From Hyphomonadaceae bacterium (GTDB taxonomy: Bacteria; Pseudomonadota; Alphaproteobacteria; Caulobacterales; Aquidulcibacteraceae), in contig JALHOC010000019.1 in the NCBI GenBank assembly GCA_022843225.1, forward strand, positions 1 through 38,289: a DNA stretch of 38,289 nucleotides, written 5' to 3'. The notes beneath the pieces are model-generated. The model was not told where the DNA came from and did no database searches. It worked only from the letters and a program-made list of their open reading frames with translations. Positions 8,425 through 15,896 of the stretch are shown here, in pieces. A program made the translations under genes and the position numbers. Each line of letters begins with the position of its first letter. The first letter of the stretch is position 1.

Positions 8425-9135
8425 TCAGGGTCTGCGCCAGCTGATGAAGAAACATCCGAGCCCGCCGATGATCAGCGCAAAGCCCGGGACTAAGGCCCAA
8501 CCAAATCGGGCCGGCACGTTCACCGCATTAGCGCCGACGAGACGCCACATGCGCCGGCCTTCCGGCACGGTTTCGGTGAACACCGGCCCGCGCATGTCGG
8601 GGATGAAAATGGTTTGATCGTCGATGCGTGCGATGAGCGCGTCGCGTCGCGCGATACGTTCGGCGTAATCCGGCGCGGCGCGAACGGGTTCGTCGTCAAC
8701 GCCAGCGAAGACATCGAGGCTCTCGCCCTCTAGGATCACGCCCTCGGATTGGTAGGTATAGTGCGTCGCCGCCCCTCCGCGATCGATCTGCGCCAAGCCG
8801 ATCAGCGCGCCGCCCAGAACGAGCCCAGCCAGCCCCGCATAGAGCCAGCGGCGCGTGGTCGAGCGCGTGTCGTGCTGGCGCTGGAGCAGATGCTTGCGCA
8901 CCGACTCGATCTCGCGGAGGCGGTCGAGTTCGGCGGAGTCAAGGGTCGCGACCATAGCCTCCGTGTCGAGGCTGAACGCCTCCACCAGCCGCCGATAGAC
9001 GTCCTCCGAGGGAAACGACTTCCCGGTCTCAAGCTTCGACAAATAGGATTGCTCGATGCCCGCCTTGGCGGCAGCGTCAGGCTGCGTCCACCTGAGTTCG
9101 GTGCGCCGGTTCTTGAGGTACTCGCCGAATTGCAT
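8425..9135 (-). CDS. Membrane-tethered XRE-family regulator
   Basis: A 236-residue protein with an N-terminal HTH_XRE domain (residues 5-60: WTQPDAAAKAGIEQSYLSKLETGK). A short linker leads to a transmembrane helix (about 97-115), then a ~95-residue extracytoplasmic region and a second C-terminal helix (about 212-232). A DNA-binding head held at the membrane, with a periplasmic loop between two helices, suggests direct envelope sensing without a kinase. AGGACGC just before ATG 9135 supports the start. It is co-transcribed with the serine hydrolase lipoprotein, which is a likely target or sensor partner; that link is inferred from the operon. The region upstream carries phased repeats that may be its operator. 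Confidence 0.85.
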   Translation of the reverse strand: MQFGEYLKNRRTELRWTQPDAAAKAGIEQSYLSKLETGKSFPSEDVYRRLVEAFSLDTEAMVATLDSAELDRLREIESVRKHLLQRQHDTRSTTRRWLYAGLAGLVLGGALIGLAQIDRGGAATHYTYQSEGVILEGESLDVFAGVDDEPVRAAPDYAERIARRDALIARIDDQTIFIPDMRGPVFTETVPEGRRMWRLVGANAVNVPARFGWALVPGFALIIGGLGCFFISWRRP

Positions 9136-9153
9136 GCGTCCTAGTCATTGGCA

Positions 9154-9197
9154 GGAATGCCGGGAATACAACTGGAATAGTCGGGAATAGCGGGAAT
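9154..9197 (-). promoter_or_regulatory. Five phased GGAAT repeats upstream of the XRE-hydrolase operon
   Basis: GGAAT occurs at 9154, 9163, 9174, 9184 and 9193, with spacings of 9, 11, 10 and 9 bp, close to one DNA turn each; three copies share the longer core CGGGAATA. The array lies 19-62 bp upstream of the regulator ATG, in the expected promoter zone. Helical phasing on one DNA face suggests cooperative binding, most simply by the XRE regulator itself. Confidence 0.6.
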
Positions 9198-9328
9198 AGC
9201 GTTGTTCGAAATGAGTGGAGCGTGTCCGGATGGACAGGCAACTGGGTGCTCCGGCTGCCGTCGGCTTGAGCAAAAGCCGCCCCTACTACCGCGTCGGCGC
9301 GGCCGCCGCGCCAGCCAGAATGCCGCCG

Positions 9329-9880
9329 CTACCCTGCGTTCTTCTCAATCCATACTGCAAACGCTTGCGCAAACGTGGCCAGGAACTTCTTGGTGCCGTC
9401 GTTCACAAGTTTGCCCTGCTCATCGAACAGCGTATGCGCCGCGCCGATATAGGCTTCTGGCTGTTGCAGCGTGGGCATGTTGAGGAACATCAGGCTCTGG
9501 CGCAAATGATGGTTGGCGCCGAAGCCGCCAATGCCGCCCATCGACGCCGAGATCACCGCCGCTGGTTTGCCGTTGAAAACACTCTGACCATAGGGGCGCG
9601 AGCCGACGTCGATCGCGTTCTTCAACACGCCTGGCACTGAGCGATTGTATTCCGGCGTCGCGAACAGCACCGCATCGGCGCTATTTACCTCGTCTCGGAA
9701 GCGCGTCCATTGCGCGGGCGCCGTCGCTTCGAGGTCTTGGTTGAAATGCGGGAGATCGCCGATTTCAACAAATTTGAATACTAACCCCGACGGCGCCTCG
9801 GCGATCAGCGCGTCAACGACCTTGCGATTGAGGCTGTCTTTCCGAAGGCTGCCTACGATGACGGCGATTGTCCGGCTCAT
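9329..9880 (-). CDS. NAD(P)H-dependent FMN reductase
   Basis: A 183-residue flavodoxin-fold enzyme. The flavin-binding signature GSLRKDSLNRKV follows the first strand, and TPEYNRSVPGVLKNAIDVGSRP is the typical second motif of the FMN_red family (ChrR/ArsH/azoreductase-like proteins), which reduce flavin, quinones or metals with NAD(P)H. I chose ATG 9880 because GGGAGATAGT stands directly upstream; the frame extends another 22 codons with poor content. It is divergent from a marR gene with a palindromic operator between them, so quinone, electrophile or oxidant induction is likely by analogy. Confidence 0.9.
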   Translation of the reverse strand: MSRTIAVIVGSLRKDSLNRKVVDALIAEAPSGLVFKFVEIGDLPHFNQDLEATAPAQWTRFRDEVNSADAVLFATPEYNRSVPGVLKNAIDVGSRPYGQSVFNGKPAAVISASMGGIGGFGANHHLRQSLMFLNMPTLQQPEAYIGAAHTLFDEQGKLVNDGTKKFLATFAQAFAVWIEKNAG

Positions 9881-9905
9881 ACTATCTCCCCAAGGGCAAA
9901 CTGGT

Positions 9906-9930
9906 GTATTGTTGCACTTGCAACGAATAC
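9906..9930. promoter_or_regulatory. Palindromic operator between FMN reductase and marR
   Basis: GTTGCA (9911-9916), CT, TGCAAC (9919-9924) is a perfect inverted repeat, and it extends imperfectly to GTATT on the left and AATAC on the right. It lies in the 64-bp divergent intergenic region, 15-40 bp from the marR start and 26-50 bp from the reductase start. Its size fits a MarR dimer site. Confidence 0.7.
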
Positions 9931-9944
9931 CCAAATAGAGGCGC

Positions 9945-10409
9945 ATGCGGCAAGTTCAAGCCCCCCAAGACCCACCAGCTAAAGCCTTTGCCCTGCCAAA
10001 GGATCCCACCCAGCGCGCCTGGGTGGCGATTCAGCGTTTTGGCCCGGCGCTGCTGGAGCGCGTCGAGACGCGCCTGAAAACAGCGGGCTTTCCGGCGCTC
10101 GAATGGTATGACGTGCTCTGGGCTATTGAACGTGAGGGGCCGCTGCGGCAACGCGATCTCGCCGGCCACATGCTGGTCGCGCGCTACTCGATCTCGCGCC
10201 TGATCGATCGCATGGAAGCGGAAGGCTATGTGTCGCGCCGCGAATGCCCCGAGGATGGGCGCGGCCAGATGATCCACGCCACAACCGCCGGCCTCAAACT
10301 GCGCAAGGCGATGTGGGTGGTGTACAGCAAGGCCATGCGCGACGCGCTGGCGCCATTGACGGAAAAAGAAGCTCTGCAGCTGGCGGCGCTGCTGGAAAAG
10401 CTCGCTTAA
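9945..10409 (+). CDS. MarR-family transcriptional regulator
   Basis: A 154-residue winged-helix protein. The core runs from about residue 25 to 125, with the recognition region PLRQRDLAGHMLVARYSISRLIDRMEAEGYVSRRECPEDGRG, where the last part is the wing with the DxRG-type motif of MarR. These act as dimeric repressors released by small phenolics, oxidants or drugs. AGAGG lies before ATG 9945. It is divergent from the FMN reductase, with a clear palindrome in between, so it most likely represses both genes. Its stop overlaps the convergent stop of the CCA-adding enzyme by 4 bp. Confidence 0.9.
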   Translation: MRQVQAPQDPPAKAFALPKDPTQRAWVAIQRFGPALLERVETRLKTAGFPALEWYDVLWAIEREGPLRQRDLAGHMLVARYSISRLIDRMEAEGYVSRRECPEDGRGQMIHATTAGLKLRKAMWVVYSKAMRDALAPLTEKEALQLAALLEKLA

Positions 10410-11644
10410 GCCATCCCCTGCGCCACGGCCTTGAGCCGCTCAATGATCGAGAGCTTGTCATCGGGAAAGTCGGCGTCAATCCACCATTCCTCGACCTCAC
10501 GCATCACTTCGCCGACCTTCGGCCCAGCCGCCACGCCCGCCGCCATCACTTCATCGCCGGAGAGCGGCATTCTCGGCGGCGTCCACATCGCGCCATGCGC
10601 GACCAGCGCGCGCCATTGTTGCGCCTTGTCGTTTCCAGCGCTCGCCCACGCGAGCATCACGCGATCGCGGAACACCGCGTTGCCGAGTTTGTAAATCACG
10701 CGCCGCATCTCCCTGAGCGACATGTACGACGTGATTTTCACGTCCTGGCCGAGCGCATCGACGAGGCGATCGCGTTCCTCGTTGGAAAGCTTCAGGCGAC
10801 GCGCCAAAGCGCCCGCGCTGATTTGATCGTTGAGCGCCGCCGCCACCCGCGTCATCGCGTCAACGGGCAACAACAATTCCGCTTCAAGCCGCATGAGCGC
10901 GTCGAGCCGCGCATGATTGGACAATTCCGGCGCGGCGCGCGCGCGCACGTCGATCGCGTCCATGCCTTCCCAGGTCGCGCGCGGATCGGGCGCGGCGAGA
11001 AGTTTCTTGAGCTCCTTCCACACGCGCTCGGCGGAGATCGTGTCGATGCCGGCCATGAGGTCGGCGCAGGCGTGCAGGCCGTGCGGATCGAGCGGCCCCC
11101 GCGCATACCAGGCGTTGAAGCGGAAGAAGCGCAGGATGCGGAGATAATCTTCCTTGATGCGCTGATGCGCGTCGCCGATGAAAATGACGCGGCCAGCGCG
11201 TGCGTCGTCCAAGCCGCCGCCAGTGGGATCGTGAACTGCGCCGCTGGCGTCGGCGTAGAGCGCGTTCATGCGGAAGTCGCGCCGCTGAGCGTCTTCCTCC
11301 CAGCTTTCGGTGAAGGCCACCGTCGCGCGGCGGCCATCCGTGCTCACATCGCGCCGCAGCGTCGTCACTTCGAACGGCTTGTGATTGACCACGACCGTCA
11401 CCGTGCCGTGCTCAACGCCGGTGGGGTGCGCGGCGAAACCGGCTTTGGCGCAAATCTCTGTCACCCGATCCGGCGTCAGCTGCGTGGCGATGTCGATGTC
11501 ATCGACCGGCCGGCCCATCAAGGTATTGCGCACGCAACCGCCCACGAAGCGCGCGCCGCCAGGGCGCGCGGCTTCAAGCGCGGCGATCAGCTTTTGGGTT
11601 TCTGGCGCTTTGAGCCAGGCAGCGTGGGGGATTGCGGCTGTCAT
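10406..11644 (-). CDS. cca: CCA tRNA nucleotidyltransferase
   Basis: A 412-residue class II nucleotidyltransferase that adds or repairs the 3' CCA end of tRNA (or a poly(A) polymerase-like relative). The head domain shows GGCVRN (35-40) and the metal-binding D49-I-D51; RRDFRMNAL and EDYLRILRFFRF are the conserved neck motifs. Length fits bacterial CCA/PcnB-like enzymes. ATG 11644 was chosen, although no strong ribosome site is seen; a TTG at 11671 in frame is an alternative. It heads the minus-strand end of a housekeeping stretch and is convergent with marR. Confidence 0.9.
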   Translation of the reverse strand: MTAAIPHAAWLKAPETQKLIAALEAARPGGARFVGGCVRNTLMGRPVDDIDIATQLTPDRVTEICAKAGFAAHPTGVEHGTVTVVVNHKPFEVTTLRRDVSTDGRRATVAFTESWEEDAQRRDFRMNALYADASGAVHDPTGGGLDDARAGRVIFIGDAHQRIKEDYLRILRFFRFNAWYARGPLDPHGLHACADLMAGIDTISAERVWKELKKLLAAPDPRATWEGMDAIDVRARAAPELSNHARLDALMRLEAELLLPVDAMTRVAAALNDQISAGALARRLKLSNEERDRLVDALGQDVKITSYMSLREMRRVIYKLGNAVFRDRVMLAWASAGNDKAQQWRALVAHGAMWTPPRMPLSGDEVMAAGVAAGPKVGEVMREVEEWWIDADFPDDKLSIIERLKAVAQGMA

Positions 11645-11700
11645 CGCGACTTGTATTCGCGCAGTTTGCAAACGCGTTCAACCACGCTCTCAAGCACCGG

Positions 11701-12129
11701 TCACATCCGCTCGCCCGGCAATTTGCTAGCCTGTTTCACCCATTTCTCGAACTGCGATTCGTCGAGTTCGCCCTCGCGCACATCGTAATAGCGCACTTGC
11801 GGATACTTGGATGTGCCTTCCGGCGGCGGCTTGAGCGAAGAGCCATCGAAGAACGTTACCTTCACGTATTTGGCAAAGCAGTGGACGCTCAAGAACCAGC
11901 GCCCTTCTTCGACGCCGTAGAACGGCGAGTTCCACTTCACCGCTTTGTTCACGCCGGGAACCGCGCGCACGATCGCTGCATCGATGCGGCGCGCCACATC
12001 CTGTTTCCAACCAGGAATAGCGGCGATGTAAGCGGTGACCGGCGCATCGCCGAAGCCTTTAGCGATTTGCGGGTTATCGCCGGAGAGGAGCTTGGGCGCG
12101 GCCTTCGCCGTCTTCTTAGCGCTCGCCAT
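11701..12129 (-). CDS. DUF1801 (YdhG-like) protein
   Basis: A 142-residue protein with the DUF1801 fold: GWKQDVARRIDAAIVRAVPGVNKAVKW, then WNSPFYG and a beta-rich middle with FAKYVKVTFFDGSSL. The family's biochemical role is unknown. Its ATG lies inside the 3' end of the Nudix gene (14-bp overlap), so translation is probably coupled and the two genes form an operon. The Lys/Ala-rich N-terminus (ASAKKTAKAAPK) looks like a disordered tail. Confidence 0.85.
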   Translation of the reverse strand: MASAKKTAKAAPKLLSGDNPQIAKGFGDAPVTAYIAAIPGWKQDVARRIDAAIVRAVPGVNKAVKWNSPFYGVEEGRWFLSVHCFAKYVKVTFFDGSSLKPPPEGTSKYPQVRYYDVREGELDESQFEKWVKQASKLPGERM

Positions 12130-12736
12130 GCAGCCGCTCCCACAGCGCGCGGATCATGCCGGCGGTGGCGCCCCAGATGAAACGACCCTCGTACGGCATC
12201 GCGTAGTATGCGCGCAATTTACCGTTCCACATCGCTTCGCGGCGCTCATGATTGGCCGGGTCCATCAGGAACGAGAGCGGCGTTTCAAACACATCCGCCA
12301 CTTCGCGCGGATTGAGTGAGAGGTCGAAGCCCGGCTCGACGAAGCCGACAATCGGCGTGACACTAAAGCCCGTGCCGGTGTTGTACCGATCCCAGGCGCC
12401 GATGGGCTCGATGAAACGCCGCGCAAGGCCGATCTCCTCTTCAGTCTCGCGCAGCGCGGTGGCGACCGCGTCCGCATCGTGCGCTTCCACGCGTCCGCCG
12501 GGAAACGACACCTGCCCCGGATGCGCGGGCGTCTCGTTGGTGCGCTGCGTGAACAGCACCGTCCAGCCCTCGGGTCGACGCACGATCGGCGCCAGCACGG
12601 CGGCGGGTTTCAGCGGTGCGGCGATGTCGACCCAATCGGGATTCAAATCGCGGTCGGAGCGCGTCGCGCCGTGTGGCGACAACCGATCTAGCGGGTCAAG
12701 GCGCGCGCGAAGGAGGGATTCGAGGGAAGCGCTCAA
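12116..12736 (-). CDS. Nudix hydrolase, CoA pyrophosphatase-like
   Basis: A 206-residue Nudix protein. The motif HPGQVSFPGGRVE followed by ALRETEEEIGL is the Nudix box with the upstream signature of the NudL/CoA-pyrophosphatase subgroup, which cleaves CoA to phosphopantetheine and 3',5'-ADP. The family's usual length is about 190-210 residues. I placed the start at TTG 12736, whose TTGA overlaps the exonuclease stop (TGA), giving tight coupling; the frame is open further upstream but only as a shadow of the exonuclease. The exonuclease, Nudix and DUF1801 genes overlap in series and look like one transcript. Confidence 0.85.
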   Translation of the reverse strand: MSASLESLLRARLDPLDRLSPHGATRSDRDLNPDWVDIAAPLKPAAVLAPIVRRPEGWTVLFTQRTNETPAHPGQVSFPGGRVEAHDADAVATALRETEEEIGLARRFIEPIGAWDRYNTGTGFSVTPIVGFVEPGFDLSLNPREVADVFETPLSFLMDPANHERREAMWNGKLRAYYAMPYEGRFIWGATAGMIRALWERLHGER

Positions 12737-13269
12737 AACTTCTCGCCCATCTGTTCGAGAACCCACCGCAACGCTTCCGCGTTGCCGCGCGCGTCGTCCA
12801 CGGGATTGTGAGTGTGTGCGGTTTCGCGGCGCTTTTTGAAGGCGCTTGTGTTTAGCGGCTCCCCGCGCCGACCGGCATCGAGATCGCCGATGCGGCGCGC
12901 GCTGAAACCCGCAGGACTGGCGCCAACAAACTTGTGGCAGTACCAATTCCAAAATTGCCAATCGAAAGCTGGGTTGTCGGACCAAAAGATAGGCCGCTTG
13001 CCCGCACCGACAACCACTTCGAGCCAAGCCACGGCATCGCTCATGATAATCTCAGCGGAGCGATAACCCGTCTGAACTTCAAAAGAAATTCCGCTGACTT
13101 CGCGAGCGCCAGCGATGCCTGGATTATCGACGACCGGCGCGACTTCACCGAGAAATCCAACCGCTGGGTCGCCCACGCAAACGAGGCCGAACGAGATCAT
13201 GTTGTAGAGGCCCGGACACGGACCATCGGACTCCACGTCCAGTACGATGTGGTGTTTCCATTTCGACAT
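12733..13269 (-). CDS. 3'-5' exonuclease, DEDDh / RNase T fold
   Basis: A 178-residue nuclease with the DEDD metal-binding pattern: D11-x-E13 in VLDVESDG, D103 in NPAFDWQF, and a final motif with His152/154 and D158/D159 (HNPVDDARGNAEAL). This resembles the small exonuclease/RNase T-like proteins that trim RNA or DNA 3' ends; the substrate is not readable. It is the first gene of a probable three-gene operon with the Nudix and DUF1801 genes. No strong ribosome site was seen, but the start matches the expected fold boundary. Confidence 0.85.
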   Translation of the reverse strand: MSKWKHHIVLDVESDGPCPGLYNMISFGLVCVGDPAVGFLGEVAPVVDNPGIAGAREVSGISFEVQTGYRSAEIIMSDAVAWLEVVVGAGKRPIFWSDNPAFDWQFWNWYCHKFVGASPAGFSARRIGDLDAGRRGEPLNTSAFKKRRETAHTHNPVDDARGNAEALRWVLEQMGEKF

Positions 13270-13418
13270 GCCGACATGATCGCGGCTTACAGCGCCCGCG
13301 TCAAAGCTCGGCCGCGCTCAACACCCGCTCGCACCAAAGACCCAGCACCAACCAACCCCTCGCTCAAAAGAGCGAAGAACTGGCCGGCTTTTGTCGCATT
13401 AGCTCTGAACGAGACAGC

Positions 13419-13805
13419 TCACCCCGCGTCGTGTAGCACTTCCCAGGTGTGGCCGTCCGGATCGGTGAAATAGCCCGAATAGACGCCCTCGTCGTCTTCC
13501 GGCGCGGTGGTCGAGCCGCCGGCGCCCTTGGCCTTGGCGAGTACTTGATCCACTTCGCCCCGGCTTTCGGCGAAATAGCTCAAAATTGCGCTCATAGTGC
13601 CCTTGCCGGCGGCGCGCTGGCCGACGCTCTCGGCATAATCACCGAAATCGCCGCGATTGATCAGAACCAGATAGACGCCGTCCAGATTGAAGGCGGCGTG
13701 GTCATCGTCCTGCTCCTCGACCGAAAGCCCCAAGCCTTTGTAGAAGCCCAGCGACTTCTGCAGGTCATCGACGGGCAATGTTACGCAGGAAATCGCAGCA
13801 GGCAT
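13419..13805 (-). CDS. VOC (glyoxalase-like) family protein
   Basis: A 128-residue single-module vicinal oxygen chelate protein: ISCVTLPVDDLQKSLGFYKGLGL at the start and GYFTDPDGHTWEVLHD at the end are the usual family signatures. The group includes glyoxalases, antibiotic-resistance proteins and dioxygenases; the reaction cannot be assigned. The start at ATG 13805 is set by GGAGG ending about 5 nt upstream; the in-frame ATG four codons earlier would contain that site. The preceding 149 bp (13270-13418) hold no recognisable gene. Confidence 0.88.
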   Translation of the reverse strand: MPAAISCVTLPVDDLQKSLGFYKGLGLSVEEQDDDHAAFNLDGVYLVLINRGDFGDYAESVGQRAAGKGTMSAILSYFAESRGEVDQVLAKAKGAGGSTTAPEDDEGVYSGYFTDPDGHTWEVLHDAG

Positions 13806-13882
13806 TCTTACCTCCACCAGACGCCGAGCGCGCCTTCAGGGGCGCATCGGTGAAGGGATTCTCGGAGGCCGAAAAGGCTCGA

Positions 13883-14740
13883 TCAGCCGCCGACGAGGAC
13901 CTCTCCACTGCCGATCACGCGCCGGTTCACCGCGCCGCTGACAGCCCGCACGCGCACGTCGCCGGAACCAACCACAACTGCGTCGAGGCTTTGCGCCGAG
14001 CCCTCGTGCCGGACATCGCCAGAGCCGGCCACGGCGACACTGAGCACAGAGGCGCGCCCGCCGCCGATGGCGACGTCGCCTGAGCCCTGGACGGCGATAT
14101 TGGTGGGCCCATCCGCGCGAACCACAGCGACATCGCTCGACCCGGCTACGGATATCGTAAGCCGCTGCCGCACCAGGCCAATTGAGGCGTCGCCCGAACC
14201 GCCGGACGCCAGGGACAATTCGCCGGCCTCCTCAACAGAGACATCCATCACCCCGCCGAGGCTGATTTCCGCCTCGTCCTCGACGCGAGCGACCTGAGCA
14301 GCCCCGCAGCCCGCGAACGCCAGATGCGCGCTTTGGGACGGCCCCATCGCGAGCCGCATCGCGCCGCTGGCGGCGACGACGGCATCTTGGGGCACGCGCA
14401 GCCGAATGGTCGGTAGCTCAGCCCGCCCGAGCCGTCCCTCGCGCCGCGTGGTGACGGCGAAGGCGCCGTCCGTGTCGCCGGCGCACGATCGGATTTGGCC
14501 GCGCAGCCGCCCGTCAACGATCAGGCGTTGGCCGGACAAACGCACAGAAGGCGCACGCAGCGGCCCCCGGTTGGCGATCGACACGGCGACGTCGGCCCGG
14601 TTCTCCGGCGTGACCACCACATAAGCAGCCACATCGCGTAGCTGAACCTCCCGCGCCGAGGCATATCGGGTTTCAGTCACAGGTTGCGCCAGGACCGGCG
14701 TGGCGGCGCAGACCAGCAGACAAACCAACATAAGGCGCAT
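13883..14740 (-). CDS. GIN-domain (DUF2807) exported protein
   Basis: A 285-residue protein with a cleavable signal peptide (residues 1-18, ending VLAQ) and a right-handed beta-helix C-terminal half made of repeated GSGDV/GSSDV units, the hallmark of the DUF2807 or 'head GIN' domain of putative adhesins. It has a short Cys-containing region (SCAGD, GCGAAQ). A periplasmic or surface location is inferred. GGAGG lies about 10 nt upstream of ATG 14740. The open frame continues far upstream through the opposite-strand outer-membrane gene, but that extension is a shadow. It is divergent from the outer-membrane protein gene. Confidence 0.85.
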   Translation of the reverse strand: MRLMLVCLLVCAATPVLAQPVTETRYASAREVQLRDVAAYVVVTPENRADVAVSIANRGPLRAPSVRLSGQRLIVDGRLRGQIRSCAGDTDGAFAVTTRREGRLGRAELPTIRLRVPQDAVVAASGAMRLAMGPSQSAHLAFAGCGAAQVARVEDEAEISLGGVMDVSVEEAGELSLASGGSGDASIGLVRQRLTISVAGSSDVAVVRADGPTNIAVQGSGDVAIGGGRASVLSVAVAGSGDVRHEGSAQSLDAVVVGSGDVRVRAVSGAVNRRVIGSGEVLVGG

Positions 14741-14983
14741 GTGTTCAGGCCCTCCACGAGCCACCGTCCGTCCTCTCAAAGATGCCTGAGCGCCGCACCA
14801 TGGATGCAGGGCGGATGGAATTCTCCCGAAGCGGGAATTATCAATAATTTTCATGATCTTGGTGTTGCGAACCTGCATCGTTTCGGATGTTTCTGAGCCG
14901 GGCTCGACATGGTAAATTGCGAACTCACCTGCGTTGGCCCATGTAGGCGCTCCCAGAACGGGTAATCCACAAGGTAGAAACTC
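14741..14983. other. Intergenic region between GIN protein and outer-membrane protein genes
   Basis: 243 bp with no convincing gene. It contains an imperfect palindrome (AATT, bulge CT, CCCG, AAG, CGGGAATT; 14819-14839) followed by a short AT-rich run, likely part of the divergent promoters. No clear -35/-10 was identified. Confidence 0.4.
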
Positions 14984-15712
14984 ATGCGTAATTGGATCAT
15001 CGGCGCCGCCGCCCTGCTCGCGGTCGCCGCGCCAGGCGTCGCCGCCGCCCAAACCGGCTATGTCGGCGCCGTCTATGCCGACAGCGAAACCAACAATTTC
15101 GATTCTGAAGCCTATGGCGTCGAAGGCGCGGTTGCGTTTTCGGGCTCGGGCTCGATCGTGTTCGAAGTCAACGCTTCGATCCTCGACAGCGACGACAGCG
15201 ACACCGGCACGGCGGTGACCGGCCACGTCTATTCCCGCAATGACAGCCACCTGTTCGGCGGCTTCGTCGGCATCGCCGACGCCAACGACAGCACCACCTG
15301 GACCGCCGGCCTCGAAGCCAGCAAGTTCTATGATCGCTGGACCCTCGCGGGCGCGGTCGCTTACGGCAACAACGACGACGCAAACGTCGATGGCTACGGC
15401 GTCAACGTCGAAGCCCGCGTGTTCCCGACCGACAATTTCCGCCTCAGCGGCAATATCGGCTGGGCCAATGTCGACGCCGGCGCGGCTGACGACGACGCCT
15501 TCACCTATGGCGTGGGCGGCGAATACCAATTCGCGGCGCTGCCGATCTCGATCGCCGCTGGCTACAATCGCACCGAGTTCGACAATTCCAATGTCGAGAG
15601 CGATGCCGTGACCGTGGCGGTCCGCTACAATTGGGGCGGCTCCTTGTTTGATCGCGACCGCAATGGCGCGAGCCAAGCCAGCATTGCCGGCCTCGCGGGC
15701 ATCGGCCTGTAA
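14984..15712 (+). CDS. Outer-membrane beta-barrel protein
   Basis: A 242-residue protein with a signal peptide (about residues 1-22, AAA-Q cleavage). It then shows alternating beta-strands rich in Asp, Gly, Asn and aromatic residues, as in small 8- to 12-strand barrels; the repeated patterns (VEGAVAFSG, VNVEARVFP, YGVGGEYQF, VTVAVRYNW) each suit one strand. The family was not identified and the function (porin-like, structural) is unknown. AGGTAGAAACTC precedes the ATG. A strong terminator follows immediately, so it is probably a single-gene, well-expressed transcript. Codon use is strongly biased to GC-ending codons. Confidence 0.8.
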   Translation: MRNWIIGAAALLAVAAPGVAAAQTGYVGAVYADSETNNFDSEAYGVEGAVAFSGSGSIVFEVNASILDSDDSDTGTAVTGHVYSRNDSHLFGGFVGIADANDSTTWTAGLEASKFYDRWTLAGAVAYGNNDDANVDGYGVNVEARVFPTDNFRLSGNIGWANVDAGAADDDAFTYGVGGEYQFAALPISIAAGYNRTEFDNSNVESDAVTVAVRYNWGGSLFDRDRNGASQASIAGLAGIGL

Positions 15713-15736
15713 TCACTAAGTTTCTTCGCAAGCCTC

Positions 15737-15769
15737 AGCGCCTCGGCCCCTGGGCCGGGGCGCTTTTTT
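15737..15769 (+). terminator. Rho-independent terminator after the outer-membrane protein gene
   Basis: A 13-bp stem (AGCGCCTCGGCCC with GGGCCGGGGCGCT, one G-T wobble) with a tight loop, followed by six T residues (15764-15769). It stands 25 bp after the stop. Confidence 0.9.
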
Positions 15770-15896
15770 GTGCGAAAACAGAGATCTTGTCGGCGCCTCC
15801 CGCCGTAACAATCATGGCTCTCAACGCTTCGGCGTCGGGGGCCTTTTTCTTTTCGTCACGATTGATGTGCAGAAGAACACATTCAGGGATCAGCGC

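Noticed and set aside
10244-11788. Long open frame antisense to the CCA-adding enzyme gene (514 codons)
   Set aside because: Arg/His/Ala-rich shadow of a GC-rich gene with clear catalytic motifs on the other strand.
14741-15676. Upstream extension of the GIN-domain frame over the outer-membrane protein gene
   Set aside because: The extension is antisense to a gene with signal peptide, ribosome site and terminator; the signal peptide at 14740 is a better start.
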